DNA of 64,000 bases from Candidatus Binatia bacterium (GCA_023150935.1 JAKLJW010000007.1:1-64000); one strand, 5' to 3'. Positions 18,518 through 27,527 are shown, counted from the stretch's first letter. Numbers and translations are program-made. The notes: generated from the letters alone by a model not told the origin.

Positions 18518-20017
18518 ATGACAGGGCTCTCCGCGTTCTCGCGGCCGGCGCGGTGGCGCATCGCCACGCTGGTGTTCGTGCACGTGGCGATCGCCGCACA
18601 CATCGTGCACTGGCGGCTGGCGGGCCGTTCGCTCTCGTCGATTCAACTGAGTGACGCCGGCCGGTTTGCGGCCGAAGGGGTGGTGACGGCGGCGCTGCTA
18701 CTCATGGTAGCGGTGCTGGTTGCGACCATGGTGTTCGGGCGCTTCTTCTGTGCCTGGGGTTGCCACATGCTTGCCTTTCAGGAGGCCTGTCGTTTTGCCC
18801 TTACCCGCCTGGGCATTCGCCCGCGACTGATTCGCCTGCGTCTCCTCTGGGTGGTGCCCCTGGTTGCCGCCTTCTACATCTTCTTCTTCCCCGCGGTGCA
18901 GCGCCTCTGGCTCGGCGTGCCGCTGCCGACGCCACAGTTGGAGCTCACCTCCGAAAACCTCTGGACACACTTGCCGGGGCCGACGAGCGCCGTACTCACG
19001 TTCCTCGTTTGCGGCGTTCTAATGGTCTACTTCCTGGGCTCGTTGAGCTTCTGCAAGTACGTCTGCCCCTACGGCGCACTGTTCGCGCTCGCCGACCAGT
19101 TCTCCCTCGGCCGCATACGACTGATCGGCGACTGCGACGGCTGCGCGCGCTGCACCGCCGCCTGCACGACCGGCGTGCAGGTGCATGCCGAAGTGCAACG
19201 CCTGTCGATGGTGGCGAACTCCGGATGTATGCGCTGCTTCGAGTGTGTCAGTGCTTGCCCGCAACGAGTGCTGGCTTACCGTTTCGGGCGTCCGGCACTG
19301 ACCGCCGGAACCCGCACGGGACTGACGCCCTTCCCGTTCACGCTGGGCGAAGAGGCGCTCGTCCTCGGGCTCTGTGCCGCGGCGTTCCTGGCGTTGCACG
19401 GCCTCTACGACCGGGTGCCGTTGTTGCTCGCCCTGGGCGCGAGCGTGATCGCCGGTTACTGTGGCGCCATGGTACTGCGCCTGCTGCGGCAGCCCGTGGT
19501 GGCACTGCGGGGCATTGCCTTGAAGCAGGCGGGCACGCTGTCGGCGGCCGGGCGCGTCTTTGCCGCCGGATGCGTCATCCTGCTCGGCTTTCTGATCCAC
19601 TCCGCCGGCGTCCAGTACCACCACTGGCAGGCCGTATCGGCCATCACGACCCTCGGCTTCCCCCAGTTGCGTTCGGATTACTCCAATGCGGAGCGCGGGA
19701 CCGCGGCGACCGCGGCAGCAAACCTCGAGCGGTGCGTCCGCTACGGTCTGGTCGAAACGTTCGACGACCACATGCGGCTGGCATGGTTGGGCCGCGCCCT
19801 CGGGGAGTCCCACCGAGTCGAAAGGCACCTGCGCCGGGCAGCAGACCTCGATCCGACGCAACCGGCGGCCCACTTCAACCTCGGCAAGGAGCTGGCGCGG
19901 CAGGGCCGCAGCGGCGAGGCCGCAGTGGCTTTCGCCAGCGCAGTGCGCCTGGCGCCGCACCTGGCGGCTTACTTACCGCCCGAGACGGCCGCGGTCAGAA
20001 CCGCCGTGGCGCGATAA
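18518..20017 (+). CDS. NapH/CcoG-like membrane ferredoxin with C-terminal TPR
   Basis: A 499-residue membrane protein with several transmembrane helices and the paired motifs FCAWGCHM and FCKYVCPYG that mark NapH/NosR/CcoG-type electron carriers. Two 4Fe-4S ferredoxin-type clusters follow (CDGCARCTAAC and CMRCFECVSACP, residues ~205-260). More membrane helices lie between 285 and 370. The last ~100 residues carry TPR-like helices (RAADLDPTQPAAHFNLGKELARQGR). It probably moves electrons across the membrane to a periplasmic partner. It starts 21 bases after the stop of the duplicated cytochrome/oxidase-like gene, so the two are likely one operon and may be functional partners. Confidence 0.78.
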   Translation: MTGLSAFSRPARWRIATLVFVHVAIAAHIVHWRLAGRSLSSIQLSDAGRFAAEGVVTAALLLMVAVLVATMVFGRFFCAWGCHMLAFQEACRFALTRLGIRPRLIRLRLLWVVPLVAAFYIFFFPAVQRLWLGVPLPTPQLELTSENLWTHLPGPTSAVLTFLVCGVLMVYFLGSLSFCKYVCPYGALFALADQFSLGRIRLIGDCDGCARCTAACTTGVQVHAEVQRLSMVANSGCMRCFECVSACPQRVLAYRFGRPALTAGTRTGLTPFPFTLGEEALVLGLCAAAFLALHGLYDRVPLLLALGASVIAGYCGAMVLRLLRQPVVALRGIALKQAGTLSAAGRVFAAGCVILLGFLIHSAGVQYHHWQAVSAITTLGFPQLRSDYSNAERGTAATAAANLERCVRYGLVETFDDHMRLAWLGRALGESHRVERHLRRAADLDPTQPAAHFNLGKELARQGRSGEAAVAFASAVRLAPHLAAYLPPETAAVRTAVAR

Positions 20018-20051
20018 CGCTTGCGACCTGCCGCACAGGTCGGCCGGCAGC

Positions 20052-22193
20052 TTATATCTCGACGTTCGCGACCAACCCTTGCGGATCGCCGGCGTAGCGC
20101 GCCACGCTCAGCTCGTACCGGCCACCCTCGACTACCCACGCGCCAGCCTCGCGTACGGCAAGGGTACGGAGATCGAACGGGATCTCCACCTCGGGCGCAG
20201 CCCCGGCCGCCACCTCGATCCGCGCGAAGCCCACCAACCGCCGCACCGGTCGATCGTAACGCGAGCCGCACACCCCGGCATACACTTGCACCACGGTAGA
20301 GCCGGCTCGCTTTCCCGTGTTCGCAACTGTCACCCGCGCGCGCCGCTGCAAACCGTCGCCGTCGACGCTCAGCCCGCTCAGTGCAAAGCTCGTGTACGAG
20401 AGTCCGAACCCGAACGGGTACGCCGCCTCGTTACCGTCGCGGTCGAGCTTCCACTGCCCGTGCCACAGATCGTAGGTCACCGCAGTCGCCTCGCGGTCGA
20501 AATCCGGCAGATGACCGGCGTCGGTCGGAATCGCGAACGGCAGGCGCCCACCCGGCTCCGCGCGGCCGAGCAACACATCGGCCAGCGCGTGCCCGCCCTC
20601 CATGCCCGGATACCACAGCAGCAGAATCGCCGGGACCTGCCGGCGCCACCGCTCCATCAAGACCGCGCTGCCACCCATGACCACGACCACCGTGCGTGAA
20701 TTGGCGGCGCCCACCGCCTCGACGAGAACTTCGTCCGCCTCCGAAAGGGTCAGCGCGCGGCGATCGCCCCCCGGCGCGAATGCCCCGGAGGAGCCCATCC
20801 TTGCCACCCCGGCCTGCACCTGCGCCCCCACCTCCGGGTCGGTCAAGGGCGGGAAGAGGTGCATCAGGTCGGCCGCGCGCGCGACGTCGATGTACTCGCC
20901 CTCGTCGCGCTTCGTGTATCCAACCACGACGATGGCAGCGTCGGCGTCGCTGGCAAGCGCGCGGGCACACGCGAGGTCCACGCCGTCGTCGTACGCGACA
21001 TCCGTCCCCGGCAGGGCGGCGCGAAGGCCGTCGAGCGGCGTCACCACGCCGGGCGGATGAACGTCGCTCGACCCACCGTCCCCGAGGTTCGGCTCCGCGG
21101 CCAGACGTCCGATGACAGCCACCCGACGGAGGCACGCCCCATTCAACGGCAGCACGGCTCCCGCGTTCCGCAGTAACACGATGCTCTTCTGCGCCGCCTC
21201 GCGAGACAGCGCACGGTGCGCGGCGCAGGCCACCACGCCACGGTCGCCGGGGCCCTCGAACACGTGCGCGAACCGCAACAGCGTGGCGACGATCCGTTCC
21301 ACGGCCGCGTCGACCAGCGCAACGTCGAGCCTGCCCTCCGCCAGTGCCGCCGGGAGGTGCTGTTCGCGCTGCTGTACGTACGGCATCTCGATGTCCAACC
21401 CGGCCTCCACCGACCGCACTGCATCGCGCAGGCCGAACTGGAAGTCGGACACCACAAAACCCGCGAAGCCCCACTCCTCGCGCAAGATCTCCGTGAGCAA
21501 CCCCCGGTTCTGCCCGCACCACTCTCCGTTGACGGAGTTGTAGGCGCTCATCACACTCGCCACCCCCGCTTCGACGAGGCGCCGGAAGTGCGGCAGGTAC
21601 ACCTCGTGCAGCGCTCGCTCGCCGATACTGACGTCGACCGTGAAGCGCGCGTTCTCCATCGAGTTGCAGGCGTAATGCTTGACGCAGGCCATGGCGTGGC
21701 GCTGCACGCCGCGGGCCAGAGCCGCACCCATTTCGCCGACGTGCAGCGGGTCTTCTCCGTAGGTCTCCTGCGCACGGCCCCACGCCGGGTGGCGCAACAG
21801 GTTGACACAAACGCCGCCGTAGAACGTGGCGCCCTGCGCCCGCAACTCCTTGCCGATCGCCTCGCCGATACGCTCCTCGAGCCCGGGATCGAAGGTCGCA
21901 CCCCGCGCCATACTCACCGGAAACGCGGTGCAATTGCCCACCACCACGCCGCGCGGACCGTCGCTGAACCGGATGCCCGGCACTCCCAGACGCGGCACCG
22001 TCGCGGCCGGGTACGGATGCCGATAGTATCCCCCCGCCAGCGCATCGAGAATACCGGCCCAGAAGGGTGTGTCGCCGTCGAGGCAGGAACGCCTCTCGTC
22101 GAGGGTCATCGCGGCAACCAGCGCCCCAGCCTCCGTTCGGGCGTCGGCCCCGTCGCGAACGCGGCGCGCCGCCGCGGCAAATGGCGTTGTCAT
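20052..22193 (-). CDS. Glycoside hydrolase family 3, beta-glucosidase type
   Basis: A 713-residue cytosolic-looking GH3 enzyme without an evident signal peptide. The N-terminal barrel has GVPGIRFSDGPRGV and VKHYACNSMENARF, and the nucleophile aspartate in FVVSDFQFG (D250). The alpha/beta sandwich and C-terminal fibronectin-like domain follow (FGFGLSYTSFALSG, RAGSTVVQVYAG). The usual role is release of terminal beta-linked glucose from oligosaccharides or glycosides. The ATG at 22193 was chosen because residues upstream do not match the family. It is divergent from pckG, with 127 bases between them. Confidence 0.9.
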   Translation of the reverse strand: MTTPFAAAARRVRDGADARTEAGALVAAMTLDERRSCLDGDTPFWAGILDALAGGYYRHPYPAATVPRLGVPGIRFSDGPRGVVVGNCTAFPVSMARGATFDPGLEERIGEAIGKELRAQGATFYGGVCVNLLRHPAWGRAQETYGEDPLHVGEMGAALARGVQRHAMACVKHYACNSMENARFTVDVSIGERALHEVYLPHFRRLVEAGVASVMSAYNSVNGEWCGQNRGLLTEILREEWGFAGFVVSDFQFGLRDAVRSVEAGLDIEMPYVQQREQHLPAALAEGRLDVALVDAAVERIVATLLRFAHVFEGPGDRGVVACAAHRALSREAAQKSIVLLRNAGAVLPLNGACLRRVAVIGRLAAEPNLGDGGSSDVHPPGVVTPLDGLRAALPGTDVAYDDGVDLACARALASDADAAIVVVGYTKRDEGEYIDVARAADLMHLFPPLTDPEVGAQVQAGVARMGSSGAFAPGGDRRALTLSEADEVLVEAVGAANSRTVVVVMGGSAVLMERWRRQVPAILLLWYPGMEGGHALADVLLGRAEPGGRLPFAIPTDAGHLPDFDREATAVTYDLWHGQWKLDRDGNEAAYPFGFGLSYTSFALSGLSVDGDGLQRRARVTVANTGKRAGSTVVQVYAGVCGSRYDRPVRRLVGFARIEVAAGAAPEVEIPFDLRTLAVREAGAWVVEGGRYELSVARYAGDPQGLVANVEI

Positions 22194-22265
22194 GCGTTGA
22201 ATCCTCCCGGCATCCTGCCCCCGGGCAGACCCGCCAGCCCGCGCAATCGCGCCCGGGGGGCTCCC

Positions 22266-22294
22266 TTGAAGGGTGTAGACGGCTTGCATAGACT
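22266..22294 (+). promoter_or_regulatory. Candidate promoter for pckG
   Basis: TTGAAG (22266-22271) and TAGACT (22289-22294) are separated by 17 bases, about 26 bases before the pckG ATG. The matches to sigma70 consensus are fair, and the placement is sensible for a short leader with GGAGGG as ribosome binding site. Confidence 0.35.
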
Positions 22295-22320
22295 CGGGCC
22301 TTATACTGATCGGAGGGCGA

Positions 22321-24096
22321 ATGATCATCCCTGATTCTGCCAAACGTTGGGTCGCACAAATCGCCGATCAAACCACTCCCGACCAGGTCGTGTGGTGCGA
22401 CGGCTCGGCCGAGGAACACGCTCGGTTGACCGCCGAGGCCGTCAAGACCGGGGTGCTCATACCGCTTAACCAGGAAAAGCTCCCCGGGTGCTACCTGCAC
22501 CGCAGCCATCCCAACGACGTCGCCCGCTCCGAACACCTGACCTTTATCTGCACGCGAAGCAAGGAAGCCGCCGGACCGACCAACAACTGGATGGACCCGG
22601 CCGACGCTCGCAAGACCGTCGGGGGGTTGTTCAAGAAGTGCATGAAGGGTCGCACCCTCTACGTCGTGCCCTTTCTCATGGGCCCGCCGTCATCGCCGTT
22701 TTCCAAGGTCGGCATCGAGATCACCGACAGCATCTACGTCGTCCTCAACATGCGCATCATGACCCGCATGGGCGCCGTGGCGCTCGACCATCTGCAGGGC
22801 CGGGACAACTTCACGCGCTGTCTGCACTCGCTCGGCGAGCTCGATCCGGAGAAGCGCTTCATTCTGCACTTCCCGGAGGACAACGAGATCTGGTCGATCG
22901 GTTCCGGCTACGGCGGCAACGCGCTGCTCGGCAAGAAGTGCCTGGCCCTGCGGATCGCAAGCTGGCTCGGCAAGCAAGAAGGCTGGCTCGCCGAGCACAT
23001 GCTGATCCTCGGCGTGCAGACCCCCGACGGCAACACCCGTTACATCACCGGCGCCTTCCCGAGTGCCTGCGGCAAGACGAACCTCGCCATGCTGGTGCCG
23101 CCGCCGGAGATGGCCGCCGCAGGTTACAAGGTCTGGACCCTCGGGGACGACATCGCATGGTTGCGCCCCGGGGAAGACGGCCGTCTCTGGGCGATCAACC
23201 CGGAAGCGGGCTTCTTCGGCGTCGTCCCCGGCACCAGTGCGAAAACCAACCCCAACGCGATGCGCACCATCGCGAGGAACACGATTTACACCAACGTGGC
23301 GCTTCGCAAGGACGGCACGGTGTGGTGGGAAGGGCACGACGAACCGGCCCCGGACGAGGCGATGGACTGGCAGGGGATGCCCTGGACACCCTTCTCTTCG
23401 GAACCGGCAGCGCATCCGAATTCCCGCTTCACGGCTCCGGCCGTGCAGTGTCCGTCGATCTCTCCCCTCTGGGAAGACCCCCGGGGCGTGCCGATCGACG
23501 CCATGCTCTTCGGGGCCCGCCGGCAGCGGGTGGTGCCGCTGGTGTTCCAGGGCACGACGTGGCAGCACGGGGTCTTTCTCGCCGCCACGCTGGCTTCCGA
23601 GACCACGGCGGCCGCCGCCGGGAAAGTGGGCGTGCTGCGCCGCGACCCGATGGCCATGCTGCCGTTCTGCGGATACAACATGGCCGACTACTGGGGACAC
23701 TGGCTCGAGGTCGGCGCGCACCTCGCCCACGCGCCCAAGATCTTTCGCGTCAACTGGTTCCGGACGGGTGCAAACGGCAAGTTCCTCTGGCCCGGCTTCG
23801 GCGATAACCTGCGGGTCCTGCAGTGGATCATCGACCGTTGCGCGGGCAAGGGAGAGGCCGAACGCACGTTTCTCGGCTACATCCCGACCCGACGCGTCAT
23901 TGACCGGACCGGGATCGATGTTCCCGACGCGGTCATGGATCAGTTACTGCACGTCGACCGCGTCGACTGGCTGGACGCCATCGAGAGCCAGCAGTTGTTC
24001 TTCGAGAAGTTCGGCGCCCACCTGCCAGGAGCCATCGTCGAAGAGCATCAGGCGCTGGCGCACCGCGTATCGGAGGCGCTCCTGAAGGCCGACTGA
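22321..24096 (+). CDS. pckG: Phosphoenolpyruvate carboxykinase, GTP-dependent
   Basis: A 591-residue cytosolic enzyme that converts oxaloacetate plus GTP to phosphoenolpyruvate, the entry step of gluconeogenesis. The GTP-type signature FPSACGKTNLAML contains the hyperreactive cysteine (C250) and phosphate-binding lysine (K252). Other conserved blocks are HRSHPNDVARSE, GSGYGGNALLGKKC, GDDIAWL and NWFRTG. The length matches the GTP class (about 600) rather than the ATP class. The gene stands alone, with the glycosidase gene divergent and a hairpin after the stop. Confidence 0.96.
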   Translation: MIIPDSAKRWVAQIADQTTPDQVVWCDGSAEEHARLTAEAVKTGVLIPLNQEKLPGCYLHRSHPNDVARSEHLTFICTRSKEAAGPTNNWMDPADARKTVGGLFKKCMKGRTLYVVPFLMGPPSSPFSKVGIEITDSIYVVLNMRIMTRMGAVALDHLQGRDNFTRCLHSLGELDPEKRFILHFPEDNEIWSIGSGYGGNALLGKKCLALRIASWLGKQEGWLAEHMLILGVQTPDGNTRYITGAFPSACGKTNLAMLVPPPEMAAAGYKVWTLGDDIAWLRPGEDGRLWAINPEAGFFGVVPGTSAKTNPNAMRTIARNTIYTNVALRKDGTVWWEGHDEPAPDEAMDWQGMPWTPFSSEPAAHPNSRFTAPAVQCPSISPLWEDPRGVPIDAMLFGARRQRVVPLVFQGTTWQHGVFLAATLASETTAAAAGKVGVLRRDPMAMLPFCGYNMADYWGHWLEVGAHLAHAPKIFRVNWFRTGANGKFLWPGFGDNLRVLQWIIDRCAGKGEAERTFLGYIPTRRVIDRTGIDVPDAVMDQLLHVDRVDWLDAIESQQLFFEKFGAHLPGAIVEEHQALAHRVSEALLKAD

Positions 24097-24123
24097 TTGG
24101 CGGCGGCGGCAGGCTGGGCCGCC

Positions 24124-24145
24124 GGGCTCGGCGGGAGCCGAGCCC
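24124..24145. terminator. Hairpin between convergent genes
   Basis: GGGCTCGGC and GCCGAGCCC form a perfect 9-bp stem with a GGGA loop, 27 bases after the pckG stop and about 100 bases beyond the end of the convergent metallo-hydrolase. No T tract is present. It is a plausible shared terminator. Confidence 0.5.
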
Positions 24146-24245
24146 TCCCCATGCGATTTCTTCGCACCGTGCACGCAAACGCGGGAATTGTAAAACAGGA
24201 AGAAGGGCGGCGTGGTCGCCGTCCGTCTTCAGCAAGGCAAGCCGG

Positions 24246-25220
24246 TCAGAGGCCGGCGTAGGGGTCGACCTTCTGCCACGCGTCGACAAGCTTGACGTCG
24301 ACTCCCCCGGCGGCGGCGCGTTGCGCGATGAAGTCCATCGAGATGTCGAAGTCGTCCAGTAAACGCGGCAGGGGCAGCAGCGGCTCCGTCAGCGGCCGAC
24401 TGAAATCGTCCCAGTGGATCGGGATCACCCGTCGCGCACCGACGCTGGCGACGACCTCGCGCCAGTACTCGTCGCGGTACGCATCGTCGCGCGAGCCGAG
24501 GCCGCCGATGCCGAGAAAGACGATCTCCGCGCGCCGGCCACGGAGAGCACCGGGCAGGTAGCCGGCGCTTCCCTGCACGAGGAAGCTCCGCTCGCCGTTA
24601 TCGAGCAGCACCGAGAAGCTGCCCCCTTCGAGATAGTCGGCGGCGCGGGCGGGTGGGCGAAGCGGCGCCCCGATCTCGCCCATCGCCATGCCGTGCGGGA
24701 AGTGACGCGACGGGATCACCGTAACGCGCCAGCGGCCGAAAGTGAGCGTCTCGCCGCCGCGGACCACGCGGGTACGCTCCTCGGCAAGGCCGCCGCCGCG
24801 GCCAACGTTCGCCGTCGATTCCGAGCCGACGAGAAGAGCGCCGCTGCGGCGCGCGACCTCGGGCGCATCCATGGCGTGGTCGTAGTGCGAGTGCACGACA
24901 AACACGGCCGCGACACGCTCGACCCCGGCTCGCCGCAGCGACTCTTCGATCCTCGGCATGTCCGGCTCGATTCGCATCAGAGCCGTGCGCAGCAAACCCG
25001 GCCGGCTGAAAAAGCCGTCGATCAGGATCGCCGTGTCGCCGTCGTCGAACAGGAGCGTCGAAACACCGAGAAAGGTAACCCGCACCGGCGCCGTTTCCGC
25101 CGCCGCGGGGAGCATGAGTCCGCGGCGGCGCTCGATCGACGGCCGGTCGTTCCACGCGTACACCAGCCATCCCCCGGCGACGGCGAACAGAACGAGTACG
25201 GCAACCGCCAAGCGACGCAT
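24246..25220 (-). CDS. Metallo-beta-lactamase-fold hydrolase, membrane-anchored
   Basis: A 324-residue protein with an N-terminal hydrophobic segment (residues 4-21) that could be an anchor or signal. The zinc-binding signature HSHYDHAMD is complete (H110, H112, D114, H115), with later ligands plausible in PSRHFPHG and IPIHWDDF. It resembles the UlaG/NAPE-PLD-like group of MBL hydrolases that act on phosphodiester or lactone substrates. Substrate unknown. The gene is convergent with pckG. Confidence 0.8.
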   Translation of the reverse strand: MRRLAVAVLVLFAVAGGWLVYAWNDRPSIERRRGLMLPAAAETAPVRVTFLGVSTLLFDDGDTAILIDGFFSRPGLLRTALMRIEPDMPRIEESLRRAGVERVAAVFVVHSHYDHAMDAPEVARRSGALLVGSESTANVGRGGGLAEERTRVVRGGETLTFGRWRVTVIPSRHFPHGMAMGEIGAPLRPPARAADYLEGGSFSVLLDNGERSFLVQGSAGYLPGALRGRRAEIVFLGIGGLGSRDDAYRDEYWREVVASVGARRVIPIHWDDFSRPLTEPLLPLPRLLDDFDISMDFIAQRAAAGGVDVKLVDAWQKVDPYAGL

Positions 25221-25343
25221 CGCCGATCTGCTTGGCCGATCTCGCCCACCACGTCAACACCCCCGACGCGCTGCGGAAGGACCCACCGCGCAGGCTGTCC
25301 CGCCGCTGTGCACCCGGTCACCTCGCGCGAGAGTGCCGCCCGC

Positions 25344-25520
25344 TTACACGCGGGCGATCTGTGCCACGCTGTCGAAATGCCGATCCCGCGCAAAGAGCAC
25401 GAGATTGTGCTGGAGGACCAGGGCAGCAATCCACAGGTCATTCGTTGGAATCGGCGTCCCCTGGCGCCGGAGTTGCCGATAGACGGCGGCATAGCGGTTG
25501 CTGTCGATGGCCAGCTTCAT
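25344..25520 (-). pseudogene. vapC: VapC toxin with internal deletion
   Basis: Fifty-eight codons that join the first ~10 residues of a PIN-domain toxin (MKLAIDSNRY, with the first catalytic Asp, D6) directly to its last ~48 (VYRQLRRQGTPIPTNDLWIAA to DRHFD). Whole VapC proteins of this type are about 125-135 residues. The missing middle would hold the conserved catalytic glutamate and most of the fold. The reading frame is kept across the join, and the ATG still overlaps the antitoxin stop as ATGA. I conclude an in-frame deletion that should abolish RNase activity. Confidence 0.75.
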
Positions 25521-25738
25521 TTCCACAGCTCGACGTCGACGCGATCCTGAGCCTCCAGCTCCGCCTCGCATTCAGGATCGTCGGCCCAGGTGCCCGCCAG
25601 GTCACTCAAATCTCGGCGCCGAATGCGTTCACCGGCCAGTCCCGTCGCTTGCAGGAGCGCCTCGATCACCACCTCGTTGAGGCTCTTGTCCTCTTGTTTC
25701 GCCCGCCGCCGGAGAGCCGCGTCGACACGCGCAGGCAC
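25517..25738 (-). CDS. vapB: VapB-type antitoxin
   Basis: A 73-residue protein with a ribbon-helix-helix N-terminus (PARVDAALRRRAKQEDKSLNEVVIEAL) and an acidic tail for toxin binding. In type II systems it neutralises VapC and represses the operon. The start is a GTG at 25738. Family resemblance seems to begin a few residues upstream (KTNRN), where no ordinary start codon is present, so the true N-terminus is uncertain. It lies 25 bases after the SDR gene, and its stop overlaps the start of the damaged toxin. Confidence 0.75.
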   Translation of the reverse strand: MPARVDAALRRRAKQEDKSLNEVVIEALLQATGLAGERIRRRDLSDLAGTWADDPECEAELEAQDRVDVELWK

Positions 25739-25763
25739 GTTTCGATTCGTCTTATCGATCTTT

Positions 25764-26591
25764 TCAACCGCGCCGCTGCACCGCGCGGATCTGCCGCGCC
25801 ATCATCCATTCCACAATGCGCGGCACCCACCGCTTGATCCGCACGACGAGGCGCGCGTCACGCCCCGGGACGATCACCGCGGCCCGCCGCGCCATGCCGG
25901 CCAGCAACTCGACGGCGGCTTCGTCGGCGGTCATTATCCGCGCCCCGGCCGACACCGCCCTGGTTTCCGCCGGTTTGCTCTGGTTCTCGATGGCGTACCC
26001 CGGCGTGTCCATGTCGGGCGGACACAGCACCGACACGGTAATTCCGTGCGGTGCCAGCTCGCAGCGCAGCGCTTCCGACAAACCCACCACGGCGAACTTG
26101 GCCGCGCAGTAATCGCTGAATCCGATCACGCCGATGAGTCCGGCCACCGAAGCGGTGTTCACGATGTAACCGCCGCCGCGAGCCTTCATGTGAGGCACCA
26201 GCACCTGCATCGTGTTCCAGCAACTGTGCAGGTTCACCCTTAAGGTCTCCGTGAGCCGTTCCTGCGTAATGTCCTCGAAATACCCCGGCCTCGCCTGCCC
26301 GGCGCAGTTGAGCAGCGCCGCCGGCGTTCCGTGCGCAGCGATCGCCGCGGTCACCACCTCCCGCACCGCTTCGGGGTCGCCAACGTCGAGTTCGTAGTGG
26401 GCCACCGTCTGACGCACATCGCGCCGGGCGGCGGCAATCTCCCGACCCGCGGCCTCCAGCGGCCCGCGGCGTCGCGCGAACACAACTACATGCGCGCCCA
26501 GCGCGGCGAGACGCCGTGCCGCCGCCAGCCCGAGTCCCATCGACCCCCCGGGAATGAATACAGTCTGTCCTGCGAATTCGTGCGGCTTCAT
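25764..26591 (-). CDS. Short-chain dehydrogenase resembling 3-ketodihydrosphingosine reductase
   Basis: A 275-residue NAD(P)-binding SDR with the cofactor loop GGSMGLG (15-21), NCAGQAR, S148 and the catalytic YCAAK (Y161, K165). After the active site it has VLCPPDMDTPGYAIENQSKPAET, which closely resembles the corresponding stretch of eukaryotic KDSR. The Arg/Trp-rich C-terminal helix could bind membranes. By family it would reduce a 3-keto sphingoid base or a related 3-ketoacyl lipid with NADPH. No serine palmitoyltransferase lies in the window, so this assignment is inference. Oriented with vapBC downstream. Confidence 0.75.
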   Translation of the reverse strand: MKPHEFAGQTVFIPGGSMGLGLAAARRLAALGAHVVVFARRRGPLEAAGREIAAARRDVRQTVAHYELDVGDPEAVREVVTAAIAAHGTPAALLNCAGQARPGYFEDITQERLTETLRVNLHSCWNTMQVLVPHMKARGGGYIVNTASVAGLIGVIGFSDYCAAKFAVVGLSEALRCELAPHGITVSVLCPPDMDTPGYAIENQSKPAETRAVSAGARIMTADEAAVELLAGMARRAAVIVPGRDARLVVRIKRWVPRIVEWMMARQIRAVQRRG

Positions 26592-26727
26592 TTAGCGCTC
26601 CGTCGGAGTTGCAGCCTGGAGTCTGGCCAAGAGCGGCCGTTCGTCGTACGCGACCCGCCACCGCCCACCGACCACCACCCCTGCGCCCCGCTGCCCCGGG
26701 TTCGGCAATCTGGTACGCTCTCCGGCC

Positions 26728-27510
26728 ATGGCGGGACAGATACATACCAGGACCGAGGGTCATATCGGCTGGATCGTCTTCGACAACCAGGCTCGGCGCA
26801 ATGCCATTTCGAGCGAAATGTGGCGGGCCATCCCGCCCGCCGTCGAGCAACTCGACGCCGACCCCGCCGTACGCGTCGTCGTCATGCGCGGAGCGGGCGA
26901 GGTCGCCTTTGTATCCGGCGCCGACATCTCCGAGTTCGAGCGCGCCCGTGCCGGCACTGCCGCCGAGGACTACGACCGGCAGAACGCGCGCGCGGTGACC
27001 GCCCTGCTTTCGTGCTCCAAGCCGCTGCTGGCGATGATTCACGGGTTCTGCGTCGGTGGCGGCTGCGCCCTCGCGCTCACCGCGGACCTGCGCTACAGCG
27101 CCGACGACGGCGTCTTCGCAATTCCCGCGGCGCGGCTGGGCCTGGGCTACAGTGCGGCCGGCATCGAGCTGCTCGTGCACGTCCTCGGCCCGTCGGCCGC
27201 CAAGGAACTCTTCTTCACGGCCCGCAGGTTCCCCGCCACCGACGCTCTGCGCCTCGGCATAATCAATCACATCGTACCCAAGGCCGATCTCGAAGCCGCC
27301 GTCCGCGAAGTTGCCGCGGAGATCGCCGGCAACGCGCCGCTGACCATTCGCGCCGCCAAGCGGGCCATGCAGGAACTTCTGCGCGAGCCCGCGCAACGCG
27401 ACCCGGCTGGAGTCGCTCGCGCCGTGCACGCCTGCTACGAGAGCGCCGACTACATGGAAGGTGTGCGCGCCTTCCTCGAGAAGCGCCGCCCCCGCTTCCA
27501 CGGCCGCTGA
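26728..27510 (+). CDS. Enoyl-CoA hydratase/isomerase family protein (second crotonase)
   Basis: A 260-residue crotonase-fold protein. Conserved parts are VFDNQARRNAISSEMW, the oxyanion-hole segment AFVSGADISEFER, and IHGFCVGGGCALALTADLRY. The position of the second catalytic glutamate in hydratases falls in ARLGLGYSAAGIE and appears to lack it, so an isomerase, decarboxylase or other crotonase chemistry is possible. It is divergent from the SDR, and its ATG is typical for the family. It is only distantly similar to the crotonase at 5734. Confidence 0.87.
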   Translation: MAGQIHTRTEGHIGWIVFDNQARRNAISSEMWRAIPPAVEQLDADPAVRVVVMRGAGEVAFVSGADISEFERARAGTAAEDYDRQNARAVTALLSCSKPLLAMIHGFCVGGGCALALTADLRYSADDGVFAIPAARLGLGYSAAGIELLVHVLGPSAAKELFFTARRFPATDALRLGIINHIVPKADLEAAVREVAAEIAGNAPLTIRAAKRAMQELLREPAQRDPAGVARAVHACYESADYMEGVRAFLEKRRPRFHGR

Positions 27511-27511
27511 C

Positions 27512-27526
27512 GGCGCCCCGGGCGCC
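27512..27526. terminator. GC-rich palindrome between convergent genes
   Basis: GGCGCCC-C-GGGCGCC directly follows the crotonase stop (27508-27510) and precedes the stop of the convergent coiled-coil gene. It could terminate both transcripts, but the loop is minimal and there is no T tract. Confidence 0.3.
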
Positions 27527-27527
27527 T

